From NCBI RefSeq assembly GCF_010233585.1, contig NZ_CP045997.1, positions 6,029,001-6,093,000 on the forward strand: a stretch of DNA of 64,000 nucleotides. Direction: 5' to 3'. Positions within the stretch are counted from its first letter, which is position 1. Every line of letters starts with the position of its first letter. The notes under the pieces are model-generated. The model was given only the letters and a program-made list of their open reading frames with translations, was not told the DNA's origin and searched no databases. Below, piece by piece: positions 40,754 through 49,461 of the stretch. The translations under genes were made by a program, and so were the position numbers. This stretch comes from Spirosoma endbachense. Lineage in GTDB: Bacteria; Bacteroidota; Bacteroidia; Cytophagales; Spirosomataceae.

Positions 40754-41011
40754 CTAAGCGTTGACCGGACTGTTGTTGGTAGCTTTAAATTCTTCTGCAA
40801 TCCGTTCAAGTTCCTCTGTGACAAAGACATCCGCAGTGCGGCCAATGTAAACCCGTTGTAGGTAGTCCAAATCTTTAGCATTATCCCAATCCGGATTCAA
40901 TTCCAGAAACCGACTTTTCCAACGTGTATTCAGTAATACCGATTTGGCAGAAGTTATCCGTTCAATAAAGTGTCTATCAGGCTTTTGCCGGTAAAGCGCC
41001 GGTTTGTTCAT
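40754..41011 (-). CDS. First gene of the early operon, hypothetical
   Basis: 85 residues. Basic N-terminus (MNKPALYRQKPDRHFIERIT), then RWKSRFLELNPDWDNAKDLD and EELERIAEEFKATNN. First gene downstream of the operator array, so it is expressed first. Not recognised; a small regulator is possible but no HTH is evident. Confidence 0.6.
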   Translation of the reverse strand: MNKPALYRQKPDRHFIERITSAKSVLLNTRWKSRFLELNPDWDNAKDLDYLQRVYIGRTADVFVTEELERIAEEFKATNNSPVNA

Positions 41012-41030
41012 ACATTTACGCGGTTGTTTT

Positions 41031-41095
41031 TGACACTGTTAAAATGTACATTGTCAATTATGACACAACATTACAACAGTATGTCAGCCGTGACA
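41031..41095 (-). promoter_or_regulatory. TGACA operator array, early promoter region
   Basis: TGACA occurs at 41031, 41061 and 41091, exactly 30 bases apart. Two of these are palindromes TGTCA-N4-TGACA (41052-41065, spacer ATTA; 41082-41095, spacer GCCG); the site at 41031 has only one half. The array is 20-84 bases upstream of the first early gene. It looks like an operator set for a dimeric repressor or activator. Confidence 0.65.
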
Positions 41096-41374
41096 AGCCA
41101 GTCGCGGTAGTCTGGCCAAAACTACTAAGTAAGTAGTCAGTATAGAGGTCGAGGGTTGTCTGCATACTCAAAATTAAACCAGCCATCCAAAAGGTGGCGT
41201 AACATCAGTAAATAAGATTGTCTGCGTAAAAAACATCGAATTTACGAAATAATTCAATGAACGATAACGAATTCTGCAAAAGAGACGACTAAAGAGGTTG
41301 CCGACAATCAGATGGTTACCTGTATCTGGTCAGTAATAATGACAACGAGCGGACTACGAATGGTTTTTTGTGAA
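41096..41374. other. Prophage-host junction region
   Basis: About 280 bases without a gene, between the early operator array and the host terminator. The attachment site is probably here, but no repeat with the left end was seen in the window and there is no tRNA. Confidence 0.4.
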
Positions 41375-41412
41375 AAAGCCAGAATATCCAGCGTTCTGAC
41401 TATTCTGGCTTT
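41375..41412 (-). terminator. Terminator after host gene 41429
   Basis: AAAGCCAGAATA (41375-41386) pairs with TATTCTGGCTTT (41401-41412), T-run on the minus strand. Confidence 0.85.
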
Positions 41413-41428
41413 CAGAAAATAATCGTTC

Positions 41429-43687
41429 TTAAGGCTTCCGAGCGGCCGACGTTATGGCAATTGGTGGTGGCGTCCGGCAAACCGGAGCTGTCTCTTTGTT
41501 AAAGTTGAGGGCTTTGAGCGTTACCTGTTCGATTTTGTCGCTGCCTTCAGTAATGGCTAGAAACTGATTGGGCTTAATGTTTCGAAACACCTGAATCGTT
41601 TTGGAACCGTGCCAACGGACTTCGACTTCATCAATAAGAGTGGCCGTGCCAATGCCAATTTCACGACGCAGGGGAGATGCGCCAAAACTACCACCCGAAT
41701 TAACATCCCGGTATACGCTCCGACGAACACCATTCTCCCGAAACGTTACTTTCACGCGTGAACCAATGGCTAGACGGTTGGTTTTGGTTCCATGCAGGTT
41801 TAAACAAATCCAGTTATTGGAGCTTTGTCCTGGGTTCAGATAGAGCGCATTGGCGTAACTGTCGCCGACATAGGCCCCACCCATCTCGATATACACATCC
41901 TGATCGCCATCATTGTCCAGATCGGCAAATGCTACCCCGTGGCCCTTTTGCACATGTCCAACCCGAGCCGACGTGGTTACGTCAGCGAATGTTTTTCCAT
42001 TCTGGTTGAGAAACAGCTTGTTCGGAACGAGTGATTTATAGTTGGGATTGCCCGTACCCAGATACATATCGAGAAAGCCATCATTATTGATATCCCCAAA
42101 ATTACCGCCCATCGAAAAGGTGGTTTTCTGGAGATTCGCACTGGTTGACATATTTGTGAATGTACCGTTATGATTGTTATGGTACAGATAAATGGTTCCG
42201 TTCCTGCCAATTGGTTGTTTCAGAGCCTCGGCGGCTTCATAATAAGCGAGCGATTTCTGAAACGTGTAGTCGCAGACGAATAGATCCAGCCAACCGTCGT
42301 TGTCGTAATCCCAGAACCAGGTTGTGAACGTATTAGCTGTGTCATCTCGCAAACCGGCCTCAGCCGATACGTCTTCGAAATGGGGTTCTTTGTTGCGTAA
42401 CCCCTTATTTTTCAGCAGATACCGATTGCCATCCATCGTGGATAGAAACAAGTCTTTCCAGCCATCATTATTGTAATCGCCCGATGTAACGCCTTTGACG
42501 TAGCCAATAATGTTACAGTTGGCCAGGTCCGCTACTTCCCGAAATGTACCATCCTGATTGTTCATATATAACTCACAGGGGTGTAGCTTTCCACCAGGTT
42601 CCCGAAACGTATTGGCCGTTTCGTTGCCAATAAATACATCTAGCCAGCCATCATTGTTGAAATCAGTCCAGGTAGCCGTCTGGGTTGGGTGAAACGAAAG
42701 CAAGCCACTGATGGTCGTTACATCAGTAAACGTGCCATCGCCATTGTTTTTGAGCAGCGAATTGGGTTGGTTACCAAAGAAGCCTTGCCAGGCTCCGCGT
42801 AAGACAAAAATATCCGCAAATCCATCGTTATTATAGTCTGTCTGCATAATGTTCAGACCACCTGTTAACTGCTGCAGACCTGACTCTTTAGACCGATCAG
42901 TAAAGGTGCCGTCTGCGTTATTTTTGAAATAATGCATCGGTTCATCAAGCCCCCAGGCCGACAGGGCAACATCGAGGTACCCGTCGTGGTCAAAATCTTC
43001 GATGATATTACCTCCTGCCATGTTGTTAACATCCAGTTTTAGTCCTTTAGCAACATCCTGGAAGGGATTGATAGCGGTTGTCGTATCGACCATATTTGGA
43101 ATGAGCCAGGGCTTAGGAACTTGTTGTGGATACTTTCCCAGCGTCATATAAGCCAGATTAAGTAGCCACCGGGCTTCTATATCGTCGGGACTCTGTTTCA
43201 GGATTTCTTCATACAAGGCGATCGCCTTCTGTGAACCAGTCTGGTTTGAATGAATCCCTCCCCCCTGAATCGGCAAAATGCAGGATTCTGCCGAGTGTTT
43301 TGCTACGCAGTTTGTTTGCTCACCCAGCCGCAGATAAGCCAGTGCCAAATCGCCCATTGCTAGTTGAGTCGCTGTAGGATTACTGTACTTGAGCTTTTGA
43401 ATCAGTCCATTCAGCAAAACAATGGCCTTTTCTTCTTCGCCCAATTTGAGCAGCGTGTTGGCTTTTACGTACATATCCACCTCAATTTGGCCTGATTGCC
43501 CCATCGTAGAATCGATATGAGCCAATTGCGTCTCAGGACTGAAATCGTTTCGATAGTCCCGAAACGTATGATTGATCTTTTTGAGCAGATCAACCATTTG
43601 CTCCTGAGAATTGGTTCGTGAATGAAAGGCTGCCAGTATTGCCAGAAACGTAACCAAACTGATTACGATATATATTAGTTTTTTCAT
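41429..43687 (-). CDS. Secreted FG-GAP/VCBS repeat protein with ASPIC/UnbV domain
   Basis: 752 residues from ATG 43687 (MKKLIYIVISLVTFLAILAA, signal peptide); the longer frame adds residues before it. An N-terminal TPR-like region (about 40-160) is followed by about seven Ca-binding FG-GAP units with DxDxDGxxD-type loops (DFDHDGYLD, DYNNDGFAD, DFNNDGWLD, DYNNDGWKD, DYDNDGWLD, DINNDGFLD, DLDNDGDQD) forming a beta propeller. The C-terminus is the ASPIC/UnbV module (GSRVKVTFRENGVRRSVYRD). Surface or secreted; members are common in Cytophagales. Function not known. Confidence 0.9.
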   Translation of the reverse strand: MKKLIYIVISLVTFLAILAAFHSRTNSQEQMVDLLKKINHTFRDYRNDFSPETQLAHIDSTMGQSGQIEVDMYVKANTLLKLGEEEKAIVLLNGLIQKLKYSNPTATQLAMGDLALAYLRLGEQTNCVAKHSAESCILPIQGGGIHSNQTGSQKAIALYEEILKQSPDDIEARWLLNLAYMTLGKYPQQVPKPWLIPNMVDTTTAINPFQDVAKGLKLDVNNMAGGNIIEDFDHDGYLDVALSAWGLDEPMHYFKNNADGTFTDRSKESGLQQLTGGLNIMQTDYNNDGFADIFVLRGAWQGFFGNQPNSLLKNNGDGTFTDVTTISGLLSFHPTQTATWTDFNNDGWLDVFIGNETANTFREPGGKLHPCELYMNNQDGTFREVADLANCNIIGYVKGVTSGDYNNDGWKDLFLSTMDGNRYLLKNKGLRNKEPHFEDVSAEAGLRDDTANTFTTWFWDYDNDGWLDLFVCDYTFQKSLAYYEAAEALKQPIGRNGTIYLYHNNHNGTFTNMSTSANLQKTTFSMGGNFGDINNDGFLDMYLGTGNPNYKSLVPNKLFLNQNGKTFADVTTSARVGHVQKGHGVAFADLDNDGDQDVYIEMGGAYVGDSYANALYLNPGQSSNNWICLNLHGTKTNRLAIGSRVKVTFRENGVRRSVYRDVNSGGSFGASPLRREIGIGTATLIDEVEVRWHGSKTIQVFRNIKPNQFLAITEGSDKIEQVTLKALNFNKETAPVCRTPPPIAITSAARKP

Positions 43688-44011
43688 TTGGCTATAAGTG
43701 ATTTTGCATCCTTCAGCACACGGTGAAGGATGGATTTGGAACAAATAAGCGGCTAATTATCAAGGATTTATAAGCGCCTTGGTGACTTTAGCCTGACTTA
43801 GTCTCAGAAATAGGGTATGCGCTGACTTCGTTGAGTCATGACAATGCCAGATGAACCGATTAATGGACACGACCTACGAATACAGAGGGCATGCCATCAA
43901 CAGGACTGCGTACGGGCATACTCTGCTCTAAACAAAAGCAGGGTAAGAGCCTCCAGAAGCGTAGTCGGAGCAGCGTTATGAAATCAACCAAGGGTCGATG
44001 GAAAGCCGTAT
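43688..44011. other. Intergenic region
   Basis: About 320 bases upstream of the FG-GAP gene. A plus-strand frame (43891-44205) covers it but is mostly the mirror image of the gene at 44012, so I do not annotate it. Confidence 0.4.
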
Positions 44012-44554
44012 TCAGGCTTTGGGGGGTGGCGAATGAACGGGTATATCCCGATCAGACAGGAATAGCGACAGGGACGGGATGCGCTCGTTGTCGCGCCATT
44101 GAGGAGGAATTAAATCAACAACTGACCGACAGAACGGGCAGTACTCTTTCAGCAAATTTTTCAGAAGATGGTTTGCTTTCTTTTGCGACTTGCTGGATTC
44201 ACTAATAAATTGGTGGTCGATAAAGCTGAGCAAATCCTGTTTCCAGAGTGTTCGGGTTTTACTAGCGAGCCCTAAAATATGTAGTGTATCATTGTGTACT
44301 TCTAATCGAACAATTTCGTAGAAACTACCTCTATAGGCAAACCCTTCGGCTGACTGTTGGGGCAAAATGGGCTCGGCAGTCTTTTCGCGTAATGGAACAT
44401 AAAACTCAACAATACTATCCACCGTTCGGTACACCGTCAGTCGATTGGTAAGATCGCGCTCTTCCTGCCAGCTCATGCTCAAAAACACCAGCATATAGGC
44501 CAGTGTATGGCATAGCAGCAAACCGAGCAAACCAACAGAAACAAGGCGTTTCAA
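44012..44554 (-). CDS. Small membrane-anchored protein, paralogue of 49462-50010
   Basis: 180 residues. N-terminal TM (VSVGLLGLLLCHTLAYMLVF), then a soluble domain. It is paralogous to 49462-50010: MKR-x-V-x2-GL, WQE-x2-DL, VYR-x-VDSIVEF, the GD/ND-TL pair and the ending PVHSPPP are shared. The Pro-rich C-terminus is conspicuous. Proteins of this type often sit next to TonB-dependent receptor genes in Cytophagales (from memory); no receptor is in this window. Function unknown. Confidence 0.75.
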   Translation of the reverse strand: MKRLVSVGLLGLLLCHTLAYMLVFLSMSWQEERDLTNRLTVYRTVDSIVEFYVPLREKTAEPILPQQSAEGFAYRGSFYEIVRLEVHNDTLHILGLASKTRTLWKQDLLSFIDHQFISESSKSQKKANHLLKNLLKEYCPFCRSVVDLIPPQWRDNERIPSLSLFLSDRDIPVHSPPPKA

Positions 44555-45204
44555 TGTACAGAATTTGTCTAAAGTGAATACTTGACTAGTTCACAGAGCA
44601 ATGCAAACTTTTATGTTGATAATGCCGCAATCGCAACTAGACGATTTTGTGTCGTAATTTTGCTGTAAACCAATGCTATAGGGGCTGACCAGAAAATGAT
44701 TTTGGACAAGCAGGATACAATTGTTAAAAACCAGCATTCTACCAGGCAACTATTGGAAGAATCAGGCAAACCTGTATGCAATCATCGCTAATCATGCAAC
44801 TATCTCAGTCTGTTAGAGATAGCTGGCGAAGCATAAATTACGTACCATCGCAACTCTTTGGGAAAGGCTGAAACCGCAACATATGTCAGCCTTTCTTGCT
44901 CTCAACAGCCAACTGTTCTGGTAAGTGGATTCGGTACTTATGACATTGGCAGGATTCTATTCCAGCCACTTTTAAAATACTGGTTCAGAAACAGAAATAC
45001 TAGGAAAATCACGTACGGTAGCAAAATGCACGTTTGCAGCAAAGTCCGCACAAGACGCCGTAAACGAAACCTGCGAAAAGCTATAGGGTAGCAATGTGCT
45101 GAACGAAAACATGGCAGTCCAGGCCAATATGGCCATTTTCCATCGATTTGTTTTCATTACCTAGTGGTTTATCAGTCTGATTTATAGTCCAAAAGTTAGC
45201 TGGT
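44555..45204. other. Intergenic region with degenerate signal-peptide ORF
   Basis: 650 bases without a convincing gene. A minus-strand frame 44972-45157 starts MKTNRWKMAILAWTAMFSFS like a membrane/signal segment but then loses protein character, so it may be a decayed gene. The rest is AT-rich and featureless to my reading. Confidence 0.4.
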
Positions 45205-46434
45205 CTAGGATTCATCATACTGCCTGGTATTGGGGTGGAAGCTACGCCATGAATGCCAGAACTCCTGATACGCCTTCGGAATCGGAGCAAGCCGTTGACC
45301 CACCAGCGGACCAGCTATACAATGACCGCGCCATGTCCAGACGGAGTGCGTTTCAAGATCAGTGAGCCGTTTGTTGGTGTATTGGAAGTTAAGCGTTTGC
45401 ACACCTAAGCGTCGACTCCATGCCCCAAATGATACGCTATCGGGGGCCATGGCTAACAACAGGGGTTCGCCACCCACCACGTCGCTAAGGATACGATTTG
45501 TTTGGAGCTGGTTCCAGTCGTAGGCCTGGGTGAACCCAGCCCGCTCGATACCAATTACCCACGATTTGGGCTGCCAGGAACCCGAATCGCGTCGGGTGAG
45601 TTTTCCCTTCGACAGGCCACGATCGTAGGTCTTCATACTCTTGAATTCGTCGGCAAAAGCCGGATCGGCCTGTAACACGTGCGTGTTGGGGTGTTCGGCA
45701 GCCCACTCGCCAAGTGTCATCTGGCGGGCGGATAGTTCGAGCATCGTTTGCCCGCGCAAAGGTCCGACTACGGCTTCCCCGGTGGCTTGCCGCCACCAGG
45801 TTCCGGTGCGTTTATCTTCGAACATAGCATTGAAATGGTCCATACCGACTAACCGGAATTCATCGGCTTGCCCTTTTACCATTGGACTAAATACCCGACC
45901 CGTGCGGCAAACTGTGCAATAAGTTATCATAACGGGCTGGTTACCTACTGTGTCACGTACCTGATGATGATAGCCAATTAGCTGCAACGGGTACGCCGTA
46001 GCCTCACCAACTGATTCGAAACCCAGCACGAGCTTATGAAGTGGGATTTTATTCTCACTCATCGGAACCACCCGTTTCGTTATGGGTTGCTTAAACATTT
46101 GGTCAGCCATCATCTCTCTGTTGACCATATACAGCACCACCCCGTAAACTGCCAGGAGCCCTACTCCAACGTAGCGGTGCCAGGCCCGACCAGGGTTGGT
46201 CAGGAGCCAAAACGCTGGATAGGCTAACAACAGAATACCGACGGCCCGCAGCCAGCTGATGTTGTTATGGAGCCAGTAAGCCAATTCAACCCGAGCGAGT
46301 GATGCCTGATCCGTACTGCCCATAGCGAGCCCAAGTTGACTACCCGGAAACGGCATGATGAAATAGACACTCAGCACCTCAACCGCAATAAGCAGTAAAA
46401 CCGGGAGCAGAAAGAATAAAAAAGAGCGCTTCAT
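45205..46434 (-). CDS. DUF3179 domain-containing membrane protein
   Basis: 409 residues. Three N-terminal TM segments (about 7-27, 62-80, 92-110) and a DUF3179 domain in the C-terminal 280 residues: MITYCTVCRTGRVFSPMVKG, EDKRTGTWWRQATGEAVVGP and FSARQMTLGEWAAEHPNTHV. The Cys pair of TVCRTGR and the acidic/Trp box are hallmarks. Function unknown in the family. Ends 10 bases from the next gene (46445), so probably one operon with the AhpD-like genes. Confidence 0.9.
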   Translation of the reverse strand: MKRSFLFFLLPVLLLIAVEVLSVYFIMPFPGSQLGLAMGSTDQASLARVELAYWLHNNISWLRAVGILLLAYPAFWLLTNPGRAWHRYVGVGLLAVYGVVLYMVNREMMADQMFKQPITKRVVPMSENKIPLHKLVLGFESVGEATAYPLQLIGYHHQVRDTVGNQPVMITYCTVCRTGRVFSPMVKGQADEFRLVGMDHFNAMFEDKRTGTWWRQATGEAVVGPLRGQTMLELSARQMTLGEWAAEHPNTHVLQADPAFADEFKSMKTYDRGLSKGKLTRRDSGSWQPKSWVIGIERAGFTQAYDWNQLQTNRILSDVVGGEPLLLAMAPDSVSFGAWSRRLGVQTLNFQYTNKRLTDLETHSVWTWRGHCIAGPLVGQRLAPIPKAYQEFWHSWRSFHPNTRQYDES

Positions 46435-46444
46435 AAATAAAAGA

Positions 46445-47023
46445 TCAGGTAGTTAATTCGGCAGGTGGCATATAGGCATCGCCCGAAACGTAGCCGCCTT
46501 CTGCTATTCGTTCGGCCCGGTAGCGATACAGATCTGGGGAGTCGGGTGCCCAGGTCGCCAGACCATCGACGTATCGGTTAAACATGCAGAATGCAGCGGC
46601 AATCAGCACCGTATCGTGAATGTTTTTGTCAGTGGCTCCCTCCATGCGGGCCGCTTCGACCTGTTCGGCCGTAACGTGTTTGCCGCCCTGTTGTACACTG
46701 GCGGCAATGGCCAGTAACGACTTGAGCTTGCTGCTGATGGATGTTTGCTGGTAATCGGATTTTACGGCTTTGACCAAACTCCAGTCGTTATCGCCAAGGT
46801 GATGACTGGCCACCGCTCCGTGGATGGTCTGGCAGAAAAAACAATCATTAAGGGACGATACGTAGGTGGCAATCAGTTCTCGTTCTCCCCAACTCAACCC
46901 TGCCGGATCATCGGGGCGGAGCAGCGCGTTGGCTAAACCATTGAGTGGATGAGCCGTTTCTGGGCTAAAAGCCATTGGCCCCCGAATGCCGGGCAGTCCT
47001 TCTGGTAATTGAATGTGTGCCAT
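46445..47023 (-). CDS. AhpD/carboxymuconolactone decarboxylase-like protein 1
   Basis: 192 residues. An alkylhydroperoxidase-type domain with the CxxC motif NDCFFCQTIHG, preceded by the Glu of GERELIATY as proton relay. Such enzymes reduce peroxides or act in redox relays. Very similar to the next gene 47147-47701: about 65 consecutive residues around AAASVQQGGKHVTAEQVEA differ only slightly. The paralogues are probably a tandem duplication. The ATG at 47023 has no clear Shine-Dalgarno. Confidence 0.88.
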   Translation of the reverse strand: MAHIQLPEGLPGIRGPMAFSPETAHPLNGLANALLRPDDPAGLSWGERELIATYVSSLNDCFFCQTIHGAVASHHLGDNDWSLVKAVKSDYQQTSISSKLKSLLAIAASVQQGGKHVTAEQVEAARMEGATDKNIHDTVLIAAAFCMFNRYVDGLATWAPDSPDLYRYRAERIAEGGYVSGDAYMPPAELTT

Positions 47024-47146
47024 ATTGATGAGTTCAGTGTTTTACAATATGTCCCCGGCCACAACGCAGCCGGGGTATATGTAGCTAACCTATGATGAAA
47101 TCGTTATGAAGCCGCCGAAACGGTTTTTGTATGGTTATCCGGAATG

Positions 47147-47701
47147 TTAAGCAGGCTGTGGTTCATTGAAGTGAACATAACCCAGATTTGCCAGTTTCTC
47201 GCCCATATCTGCATAAACCGCTGGATCTTGTGGTGCCCAGGTTGCCAGACCATCGACGTAGCGATTGTACATGCAGAATGCAGCCGCGATCAGCACCGTA
47301 TCGTGAATGTCTTTGTCGGTGGCTCCCTCCATGCGGGCCGCTTCAACCTGTTCGGCCGTAACGTGTTTGCCGCCCTGCTGTACACTGGCTGCGATCGCGA
47401 GTAATGCTTTTAGTTTGGATGAAATAGGTGCAGTCTGGTAGTTATCCCATGTTTGCTGAACAACATTTGCCTCTCTTCCGTGTAAGTAATCTGCGGCTGC
47501 ACCATGACTGGTTGAGCAGAAAAAGCAGTCATTACGGCGTGACGTGAATGATGCAATGAGCTCCCGTTCGGCATGGGTCAGCGTATCGCTCGTTCGGAGC
47601 AGTACTTCTGCCAGTTGGTTTAGCGGCTTGGTTGTTTCGGGGCTAAAAGCCATTGGGCCTAAAATGCCTGGTAATCCTTCGGGTAATTGGATATGTGCCA
47701 T
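47147..47701 (-). CDS. AhpD/carboxymuconolactone decarboxylase-like protein 2
   Basis: 184 residues. Same fold as 46445-47023; motif NDCFFCSTSHG with two Cys and His. Starts MAHIQLPEGLPGILGPMAFS, almost the same as its neighbour. The C-terminal halves agree more than the N-terminal halves, which suggests gene conversion or unequal selection. Redox role inferred. Confidence 0.88.
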   Translation of the reverse strand: MAHIQLPEGLPGILGPMAFSPETTKPLNQLAEVLLRTSDTLTHAERELIASFTSRRNDCFFCSTSHGAAADYLHGREANVVQQTWDNYQTAPISSKLKALLAIAASVQQGGKHVTAEQVEAARMEGATDKDIHDTVLIAAAFCMYNRYVDGLATWAPQDPAVYADMGEKLANLGYVHFNEPQPA

Positions 47702-47758
47702 AGTTACTGATTGTTGAGGTTGAAATATGCTTATGAAGTCGCTCAGATCGAATGTGGA

Positions 47759-48826
47759 CTAAGAGGAGGCCAGTTCGTTTTCCGCTAATTTTGTTCCATC
47801 GATCCGGGCACGAATTTTTGCGAATGCAATTTCGCGGGCTGTCGATGTATCGTCTCCAAAAGGTGAAAACCCGCAATCGTCGGTAGTGCCAAGCTGCTCA
47901 ATAGGAATGACAGCAGCAGCCTCAAGGATTAAATCTCTGATTTCTTCGGCTGTTTCTACCCGAGGATCAAGCACGTTGGTAACGCCCAGAAAGACTTGTT
48001 GATTGGACTTCAGGTTCTCCTTTATGGATTCGAGTACTGCCTTCTTATTGGGTTCGGCCGCATATTCCAGATAAAAGCTATCGGCTTCCAGTTGAAACAG
48101 AAAAGGCAATAAATCACTATAGCTAATGTCGGCGCTATGGGTCGAGTCGTGATCACCACCGGGGCATGAGTGGACTCCAATCTTCTTTTTTTCATCGGCG
48201 GTAAACCGATTAAGAACCTGATTGTTGAGGTCAATAAAAGCCGCCAGTATTTGTTTGCTAGGATCTAATTTAAGGGCGAGTCGTGCTTCTGTAAAATCAA
48301 TTTGCACTTTATAAGCCCCATTGTTCAGACAGGTTCTGATATCGGCTTCGGCATCGTCGACAAGATCGGCTAAAAACTGGTCCCGTGAATAGCCCTCGAT
48401 TCCATCCTGTGGATACAGTAAGCTAATTGCCGAACAGGAAATTACGGCCTGCTTTATTGGAAGGGCCGAATATTGCTGTGCTTTCCGAAGGTATGAATTG
48501 GCAAAGGCCGTGTAGTGAAACGGGCCAGCCGTTAGTTTGGGTAGTTGGCGGGTATGCCCATCGGCAAACGGAATAATTACGCCATCGGGTGCCAGACTCG
48601 CTAAACCCTGAAGCGGGTAGGTAACAAAACTTGGCTTGGCCTGTTCACCGTCAGAAAGTACCGGAGAGCCCGTTTTTTCGAGTTCCTGTATGGTTTCCTG
48701 AGTGGCCTTCGCAACTAATTTCTCTAATTCGTCTGCTTTAATTTGTCCGTTTGCAAAAGCGGCCATAGCCTGTTGCAGGTATAATGGCCGTGGAATACTG
48801 CCAATTGGTTCCGTTGATATTGTCAT
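47759..48826 (-). CDS. Methionine synthase II (cobalamin-independent)-like protein
   Basis: 355 residues. UroD/MetE C-terminal-like TIM barrel: N-terminal GSIPRPLYLQQAMAAF, VLSDGEQAKPSFVTYP, KVQIDFTEARLAL and zinc-type residues in GVHSCPGGDHDSTHS and TTDDCGFSPFGDD. Such proteins transfer methyl groups from a pterin to thiols; single-domain MetE-like proteins often have other substrates. The upstream space (48827-49461) contains repeats. Confidence 0.85.
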   Translation of the reverse strand: MTISTEPIGSIPRPLYLQQAMAAFANGQIKADELEKLVAKATQETIQELEKTGSPVLSDGEQAKPSFVTYPLQGLASLAPDGVIIPFADGHTRQLPKLTAGPFHYTAFANSYLRKAQQYSALPIKQAVISCSAISLLYPQDGIEGYSRDQFLADLVDDAEADIRTCLNNGAYKVQIDFTEARLALKLDPSKQILAAFIDLNNQVLNRFTADEKKKIGVHSCPGGDHDSTHSADISYSDLLPFLFQLEADSFYLEYAAEPNKKAVLESIKENLKSNQQVFLGVTNVLDPRVETAEEIRDLILEAAAVIPIEQLGTTDDCGFSPFGDDTSTAREIAFAKIRARIDGTKLAENELASS

Positions 48827-49461
48827 CGCTTTACAGGATTTTAGAATTTATGAATGTGCAGTTTGACCAAGCCCCAAATCGATAAGGATGGCTGTCAAAC
48901 AGAATAAGGGCTTCGGCTATGAAGCGTGCCACCGCAGCCGCGGACGGTCGCAGCCGCGGACGGTCGCAGCCGCGGACGGTCGCAACGGCGGACCGTGGTT
49001 ACTACTGATGCGCAAACAAACCGTGGCACCGCACGGCGGACCGTGGCTTGAGACCAAAGTCCTAGTAATAAGGGAGCTATACCATCAAAAATGCGTTAGG
49101 ATTCGCCGGCAGTATCAGCGGGTGCGATCCCGAATCTGCTTTTTAAGGTGATAAAGCCGCGGCAAAGCTACCCGACATGGAATTTTCGCACACAAATGCC
49201 ATGTCAACCAACATCAGTTGGTCGCTTGTGGTCAAAGGGGATGTGTTGACGCTCGTTTAACTTGCGCTTTGGTCGGGTTACCAGAAGCGATGCCTGGCAT
49301 AAAACAACCGTGAACCAGTGCTGAAAGAACCGGCAACTATTGCCTGCGCCTATTCAGCGTTTTCGTCCATCAAAACGATTGAGCCGAAATCATCGGCAGG
49401 CTTAAACGTGCATAAGTTACACGATTAATCTATCGCCATAAGCCAATGTAAACGAGAAGAA
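48827..49461. other. Intergenic region with GC-rich repeats
   Basis: 635 bases with no credible gene. Three perfect 16-bp tandem copies (48933-48980) plus a degenerate fourth (to 48996) and a further related GC-rich patch near 49030-49050 followed by CAAAGTCCTAGTAATAAGG. The remainder shows nothing I can name. Confidence 0.6.
48933..48996. repeat. 16-bp GC-rich tandem repeat
   Basis: CGCAGCCGCGGACGGT at 48933, 48949 and 48965, then a diverged copy at 48981. Period 16 without spacers, so it is not a CRISPR array. Confidence 0.9.

Larger units (their letters stand above)
1..41100. mobile_element. Integrated tailed-phage genome (prophage), left end possibly outside window
   Basis: Integrase, TerL/TerS, portal, HK97-like capsid, scaffold, head protease, tape measure, lysins, SSB and primase-helicase form one contiguous, almost entirely minus-strand block. 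Arginine codons in this block are dominated by CGG, unlike the host genes after 41.4 kb. The right end is placed between the first early gene (41011) and the terminator of the first host gene (41412). I compared bases 1-145 with 41096-41428 and saw no obvious direct repeat, so attL/attR are not defined and the left end may lie before base 1. All core modules are open, so the element could be functional. Confidence 0.93.

Noticed and set aside
1..41428. Attachment-site direct repeat at the prophage ends
   Set aside because: No clear repeat between the left 145 bases and 41096-41428 on reading by eye; the left end probably lies outside the window.
43891..44205. Plus-strand frame of about 100 codons upstream of the FG-GAP gene
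   Set aside because: Overlaps the C-terminal half of the paralogous TM gene on the other strand and reads as low-complexity; the paralogue at 49462 supports the minus-strand gene.
44858..45091. Plus-strand frame of 77 codons
   Set aside because: Lys/Arg-rich with no clear start context and antisense to a possible decayed gene; not supported.
48933..48996. CRISPR array
   Set aside because: The repeats are 16 bp in direct tandem without spacers.
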